Origin: Paenibacillus uliginis N3/975 | Lineage (GTDB): Bacteria > Bacillota > Bacilli > Paenibacillales > Paenibacillaceae | Length of the DNA: 64,000 bases | Direction: 5' to 3' | NCBI RefSeq assembly: GCF_900177425.1 | Contig: NZ_LT840184.1 | Span: forward strand, 1,019,487-1,083,486 | Shown here: piece after piece, positions 61,001-64,000 of the stretch | How the letters are laid out: the number at the start of each line of letters is the position of its first letter | How positions within the stretch are numbered: the first letter of the stretch is position 1 | Program-made: the position numbers and the translations under genes | The notes under the pieces: generated by a model | What the model saw: only the letters and a program-made list of their open reading frames with translations | Database searches by the model: none | What the model was told of the DNA's origin: nothing

Positions 61001-61035
61001 GCCTGCTCAAGGCGAAAAACCGTAATTCGCGCTAG
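58012..61035 (+). CDS. Large VWA / GATase-like membrane protein with GC-rich C-terminal tail
   Basis: 1007 residues from GTG 58012 (GGGGGGTG upstream). Order: two membrane helices (about 7-26 and 38-58); a degenerate VWA-like region with ADRSDSMGDT (about 70) and LLSDGEENVGS; a GATase1-like segment (about 300-395; FMMAGGDDSFGMGGYF); a full VWA domain (about 408-590) with MIDAS DRSGSMAG; a beta domain; a helix near 825-842; and a cytoplasmic Pro/Ala/Gly/Arg-rich tail. The tail (about 60480-60960) is abruptly far richer in G and C than the rest. The last 30 residues return to normal composition. Confidence 0.84.
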   Translation: MGVQFSSPWFLLLLIPAGAFLYYAYKSDFRLGGFRKKLALFLRACVIILLIFVLSGLHGFTILRDKQVVYLADRSDSMGDTARLSEWIGKSMDAKGEKDGTAIVSTGLEGAVERKLSLSGEAGASLNAALEGKFTGLESGLQLAGNLFEGTADSRIVLLSDGEENVGSMAATGRLLKDRGIAVDVLPVPQREIRDAAVEELRVPDKLYQAESFYVEVMIKSTFKTAGELRIYEDNREIGREVVEVSPGENRFAVKGLAKSPGLHRYRAEIFMDGDESSANNAGFDFTRVDGPPKVLIVEGTPGTSGNITAALESGMIGTEVISPHMLPLEAAKYALYDSIIFNNVSGSNVGGKQMDMIEQAVRSFGIGFMMAGGDDSFGMGGYFKTPIEKALPVSMELEGKREIPSLGLILVIDRSGSMAGNKIELAKESAMRTVELMRSKDTVGVVAFDDSPWWVVPPQKLGDKEEVLDAISSIPSAGGTNIYPAVSSALDEMLSIKTQRRHIILMTDGQSAVQSGYDELTQTMVDNKITLSSVAVGMDSDTNLLQSLADAAKGRYYYVEDETTLPAVFSREAVLMAKSYIVDKPFVPAMQNAGDWASLFDQGVPGLYGYVATTPKASAQTVLTSPEPDPVLARWQYGSGRTVAWTSDLSGKWSKEWVSWPAFANTLTEIVKWTFPQFASSPYEVTTTAAGNQVKLQVESDSDNPPEKLIAKVAGDEAGEQTVELIQEAPGRYTGQVNVSKPGAFLMSLEDASGGNSVQAAPGTGFVVPYSPEYRIASGSGEDGLKKLAEMTGGRVLSWDKPEEVFDREATSRKVLHDWSYSLLVAALLLWVADIAVRRLALPWAAIGARLAAPLRRRPAPAAETGRDAGLDRLAARKDRAASFYGSGGGSAKPPAADGPVPEQPRNRGAGTGEAGGGGTAPAPGAAPAAGRKAPPEARAPQRPKVPQRERPPASAKPAGGTGGRSAGPPPPPPPPKSSGGKAMEAEEQSGSAMDRLLKAKNRNSR

Positions 61036-61084
61036 TATAGATAGACTAACTCCTTTGTTATCTGCAATATAATGTAAGCTTTCC

Positions 61085-61131
61085 GCTCCCGTCTTTGGGT
61101 CATAAACCCGAAAGACGGGAGCTTTTTGTTA
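61085..61131 (+). terminator. Terminator of the MoxR/VWA operon
   Basis: A strong stem, GCTCCCGTCTTTGGGT with ACCCGAAAGACGGGAGC, is followed by TTTTT. Confidence 0.9.
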
Positions 61132-61272
61132 TTATTTGCTTAGTATCAAGTAAATTCCAGCTACTGAGTTTAATAACAAAAGTATAAAGAATTTCATTTG
61201 TTAAAATTTGAAATAGAGAGTAGACTTGTTTAGGCAAGCGTTCCAACAAATACCCATCAGGAGATGATTTTG

Positions 61273-62319
61273 ATGAAAGCTTTGAGATGGCATGCTGTCA
61301 AAGATTTGAGATTGGAAAACATTGAGGAACCTAAGCCTTTCAAGGGCGAGGTTAAAATAAAAGTGGAATGGTGCGGTATATGCGGCAGTGATTTGCACGA
61401 ATATACGGCAGGGCCGATCTTTATCCCTCTGGAAACTCACCCCCTCAGCGGTGATAAAGCCCCTATTGTAATGGGTCACGAGTTTTCCGGACAAGTGGTT
61501 GAAGTTGGAGAAGGCGTAACAAGAGCAAGTGTTGGAGATCGGGTCGTTGTCGAGCCGATTTATGCGTGCGGAACATGTCAGGCATGTAAGCAAGGACATT
61601 ATAATCTGTGTGATAAAATGGGCTTTTATGGACTGGCCGGCGGTGGCGGCGGTTTTTCTGAATACGCAGCTGTACCTGAGGTAATGATTCATAAAATTCC
61701 GGAGTCTGTATCCTATGAGCAGGGAGCTCTTGTTGAACCTTCTGCGGTAGCTCTTCATGCGGTACGCTCCAGCAAATTAAAGGTTGGTGACAAAGCGGTT
61801 GTATTTGGGACAGGCCCTATCGGTCTGCTCGTTATTGAAGCGCTGAAAGCTTCCGGAGCATCCGAGATTTATGCGGTAGAGCTTTCGGAGGAACGCAAAC
61901 AGAAGGCTACTGAGCTCGGCGCTATCGTCATTGATCCGAAACAATATGATGCTGTTGAAGAAATTCATAAGCGGACAAACGGCGGTGCCGATGTTTCCTT
62001 TGAAGTCACCGGCGTTCCACCGGTACTGGCTCAGGCAATCAAATCAACCAAGCTCGGCGGCGAAACGATGATCGTCAGCATTTTTGAAAAAGAGGCATCC
62101 ATCCACCCGCAAGATATCGTGCTAAAAGAACGTACCGTAACAGGGATTATCGGATATCGGGATGTTTTCCCGGCTGTGATTAGCCTGATGGCACAAGGTT
62201 ATTTCCCTGCGGATAAACTGGTGACCAAGCGAATCACATTGGATGAAGTGATCGATGAAGGCTTTGAAGGTTTGCTCAGAGAAAGAAATCAAGTGAAAAT
62301 TCTCGTCAAAGCTGAATAA
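61273..62319 (+). CDS. bdhA: 2,3-butanediol dehydrogenase (zinc-dependent MDR)
   Basis: 348 residues. The zinc site is WCGICGSDLHEY with GHEFSG, the Rossmann motif is VVFGTGPIGLLVIEAL, and ALVEPSAVALHAVRSSKLK and TGIIGYRDVFPAV are the hallmarks of BdhA, which reduces acetoin to (R,R)-2,3-butanediol with NADH. It keeps the four-cysteine structural zinc loop (CGTCQACKQGHYNLC), which is reduced in my recollection of the B. subtilis enzyme. ATG 61273 is preferred because AGGAGATG lies 6 bases upstream; ATG 61264 overlaps that site. Overflow metabolism enzyme. Confidence 0.93.
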   Translation: MKALRWHAVKDLRLENIEEPKPFKGEVKIKVEWCGICGSDLHEYTAGPIFIPLETHPLSGDKAPIVMGHEFSGQVVEVGEGVTRASVGDRVVVEPIYACGTCQACKQGHYNLCDKMGFYGLAGGGGGFSEYAAVPEVMIHKIPESVSYEQGALVEPSAVALHAVRSSKLKVGDKAVVFGTGPIGLLVIEALKASGASEIYAVELSEERKQKATELGAIVIDPKQYDAVEEIHKRTNGGADVSFEVTGVPPVLAQAIKSTKLGGETMIVSIFEKEASIHPQDIVLKERTVTGIIGYRDVFPAVISLMAQGYFPADKLVTKRITLDEVIDEGFEGLLRERNQVKILVKAE

Positions 62320-62330
62320 AGAAATGACGG

Positions 62331-62369
62331 ACCGGAATTCCATGAAAGAATGGGATTCCGGTTTTTGGT
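62331..62369 (+). terminator. Terminator of bdhA
   Basis: The CCGGAATTCC / GGGATTCCGG hairpin is followed by TTTTT. From 62370 to 62528 I see nothing. Confidence 0.82.
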
Positions 62370-62534
62370 CTTTCTTCTTAGAAGTACATCGATAACGTTT
62401 TTCTTATTTTGTTATCATTACTTACATAATATTCATGTAACCGCCTTATTTTAACATGCTTGAAGCTGACTTCTTTCGGTTATAACCTCTCATATAAGGG
62501 ACATAATGCATGAAGGACTGTCGACTCAATATAA

Positions 62535-62915
62535 GAGGTTGTTCAAAAAGTCCGCTTTTGATAAGAAAACCTCTAACGAGGCCATTCAAGGATGAGCGAC
62601 CGCGATTCAAAGGTTGGTTTTGTTGCGATATAGAATTTCATCAGCGTAGCTAGATAACTTATAAATTCTATATCTATCACGAAGTGAATCAGGAAGTGGG
62701 CTCGGCATCGAATCTTGAATTCAGCTAAAATGTTTCCTCCGGAAACATCTCAGGTGCTCACGTACCCAAAACAGCTGATGCTTCCGAAGACGTTTTCTAC
62801 GAAAACGTGCAGCTCCGCTCCTCTGTCCCTAGCTTCATCCAACTCAAGCGTTTTGAAAAAACGCACATCGGAAGCATAAGCTTCGGTGCTGAAAACCGAC
62901 CTTTTTGAACACGCA
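62535..62915. mobile_element. MITE-like element, long copy (381 bp)
   Basis: Same termini and nearly identical body as the element at 29576-29840, but with an additional segment of about 116 bases (roughly 62562-62677) near the left end. It is flanked by ATATAA (62529-62534) and ATATGA (62916-62921), a 6-base target duplication with one change. No coding capacity. Either this is the full-length form and the other a deletion, or this copy carries an insertion. Confidence 0.82.
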
Positions 62916-63069
62916 ATATGAGAAATGAAAATTGTCTTATGGAAATGAAACGGCACAGATGATACAATAAGAGTCAAAATGATATTCTCAACATTCCTAA
63001 CTGCCTTATATCCCAAGAATCATCACAGGTGGAACGGAATTCAAGCACCGTATTTGAGGAGGACGAATC

Positions 63070-64000
63070 ATGACAACGAATCAAACAATTGACAACTTGT
63101 CCATTGCTACAATCCGGACACTGGCTATTGATGCCATTGAAAAAGCTAAATCCGGTCATCCCGGCATGCCGATGGGTTCAGCACCTATGGGTTACCAGCT
63201 GTTTGCCAAAACAATGAATCATAACCCGGACCAACCTACATGGATCAACCGCGACCGTTTTGTACTATCCGCTGGTCACGGCTCGATGCTGCTATACAGC
63301 TTGCTTCACCTGAGCGGATATGATCTTTCTATTGAAGATCTGAAGCAGTTCCGTCAATGGGGTAGTAAAACACCGGGCCACCCGGAATTTGGTCACACTG
63401 CTGGCGTTGATGCAACGACAGGGCCACTGGGTCAAGGTATTGCAATGGCTGTTGGTATGGCTATGGCTGAAGCTCACATGGGCACAGTATATAATAAAGA
63501 TAACTTTAAGGTCGTTGACCATTTCACGTATGGCATTTGTGGCGACGGCGATTTGATGGAAGGTGTGTCTGCTGAGGCAGCTTCGATGGCAGGTCACCTG
63601 AAGCTGGGCAAGCTGATCATGCTTTATGATTCCAATGATATTTCACTTGACGGTGAATTAAATCTTGCATTCTCCGAAAATGTAGCACAGCGCTTTGAAG
63701 CATACGGCTGGCAAGTACTCCGCGTAGAAGACGGTAACGATCTGCCTGCGATTGAGAAAGCTATTGCGGAAGGCCAGGCTGACCTGAACCGTCCGACTCT
63801 GATCGAAGTGAAGACCGTTATCGGTTACGGAAGTCCGAACAAACAAGGTAAAGGCGGTCACGGCGGTACTCACGGATCTCCACTCGGAACTGAGGAAGCC
63901 AAGCTGACTAAAGAATTCTACAAATGGGTTTATGAAGAGGATTTCTATGTTCCAGAAGAGGTTCGTGAGCATTTCGGCCTTGTAAAAGAGCGTGGAATTG
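63070..64000 (+). CDS. tkt: Transketolase, 3' truncated by window edge
   Basis: 310 codons visible of an expected roughly 665. The thiamine-diphosphate-binding half is clear: IEKAKSGHPGMPMGSAPMGY, FVLSAGHGSMLLYSLLHL, GPLGQGIAMAVGMA, and the metal-binding GDGDLMEGVSAEA followed by DSNDISLDG. It moves two-carbon ketol units in the non-oxidative pentose phosphate pathway. GAGGAGG lies 7 bases before the ATG. The long MITE ends 154 bases upstream, so its promoter region is short. Confidence 0.96.
   Translation, partial: MTTNQTIDNLSIATIRTLAIDAIEKAKSGHPGMPMGSAPMGYQLFAKTMNHNPDQPTWINRDRFVLSAGHGSMLLYSLLHLSGYDLSIEDLKQFRQWGSKTPGHPEFGHTAGVDATTGPLGQGIAMAVGMAMAEAHMGTVYNKDNFKVVDHFTYGICGDGDLMEGVSAEAASMAGHLKLGKLIMLYDSNDISLDGELNLAFSENVAQRFEAYGWQVLRVEDGNDLPAIEKAIAEGQADLNRPTLIEVKTVIGYGSPNKQGKGGHGGTHGSPLGTEEAKLTKEFYKWVYEEDFYVPEEVREHFGLVKERGI

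Overview
The window comes from a spore-forming, low-to-mid GC Bacillales chromosome, most likely Paenibacillus or a close relative. Evidence: the gene order ydcC - alr - mazE/mazF - tex - cmpA - sprT-like - tRNA cluster matches the Bacillus subtilis ydcC-dal-ndoAI-ndoA-ydcI-ydcK-trnS neighbourhood; there is a sporulation protein (CmpA), frequent TTG/GTG starts behind strong GGAGG sites, and several interspersed repeat families of a kind I associate with Paenibacillus.

Region by region. 1-8000: the end of an unidentified protein, then the osmoprotectant ABC transporter OpuA (opuAA-AB-AC, minus strand), diverging from a GbsR-type regulator; next an esterase with extra C-terminal domains, a GNAT acetyltransferase and an SDR-type epimerase. 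8000-17600: an HTH regulator/MFS exporter pair, then the conserved core ydcC, alr, mazEF, an unannotated 52-residue membrane peptide, tex, the tiny sporulation gene cmpA, a hypothetical gene and an SprT-like zinc protein. 17600-19450: tRNA-Asn, Ser, Glu, Lys and Leu, interleaved with a tandemly repeated element and peptidase E. 19450-28760: a variable stretch lying between two identical tRNA-Leu(GAG) genes, with decayed coding fragments, a repeat element, a KGG-repeat stress protein, and a Fur-box-controlled siderophore locus (btr, feuA, feuB, feuC, double-domain esterase). 28760-31200: small zinc-ribbon proteins, a DCC-family protein, a lipoprotein nuclease and a MITE.

31377-44158: a complete Gram-positive Tad/Flp-type pilus locus (TadZ-like, TadA, TadB, TadC, Flp-type pilin, TadE/TadG-like proteins, prepilin peptidase, FHA protein) with a promoter and a terminator-like hairpin in its leader. 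Its 3' end has been interrupted: about 1.85 kb carrying a transposase remnant and an AT-rich small-protein/PIN toxin-antitoxin-like pair is bracketed by two copies of the last 14 codons of the FHA gene that differ only by synonymous changes. This is the most unusual structure in the window.

44200-47900: a DUF2621-like membrane protein, MscL with a zinc-ribbon tail, endonuclease IV with a long C-terminal extension, and PurU. 47975-61035: an eight-gene, tightly packed operon joining an ABC transporter to a MoxR/DUF58/VWA module and large membrane proteins; its last gene ends in an extremely GC-rich tail. 61270-64000: 2,3-butanediol dehydrogenase, a second, longer copy of the MITE, and the 5' part of transketolase.

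All functional calls are from reading translated sequence and gene order; no database search was run.
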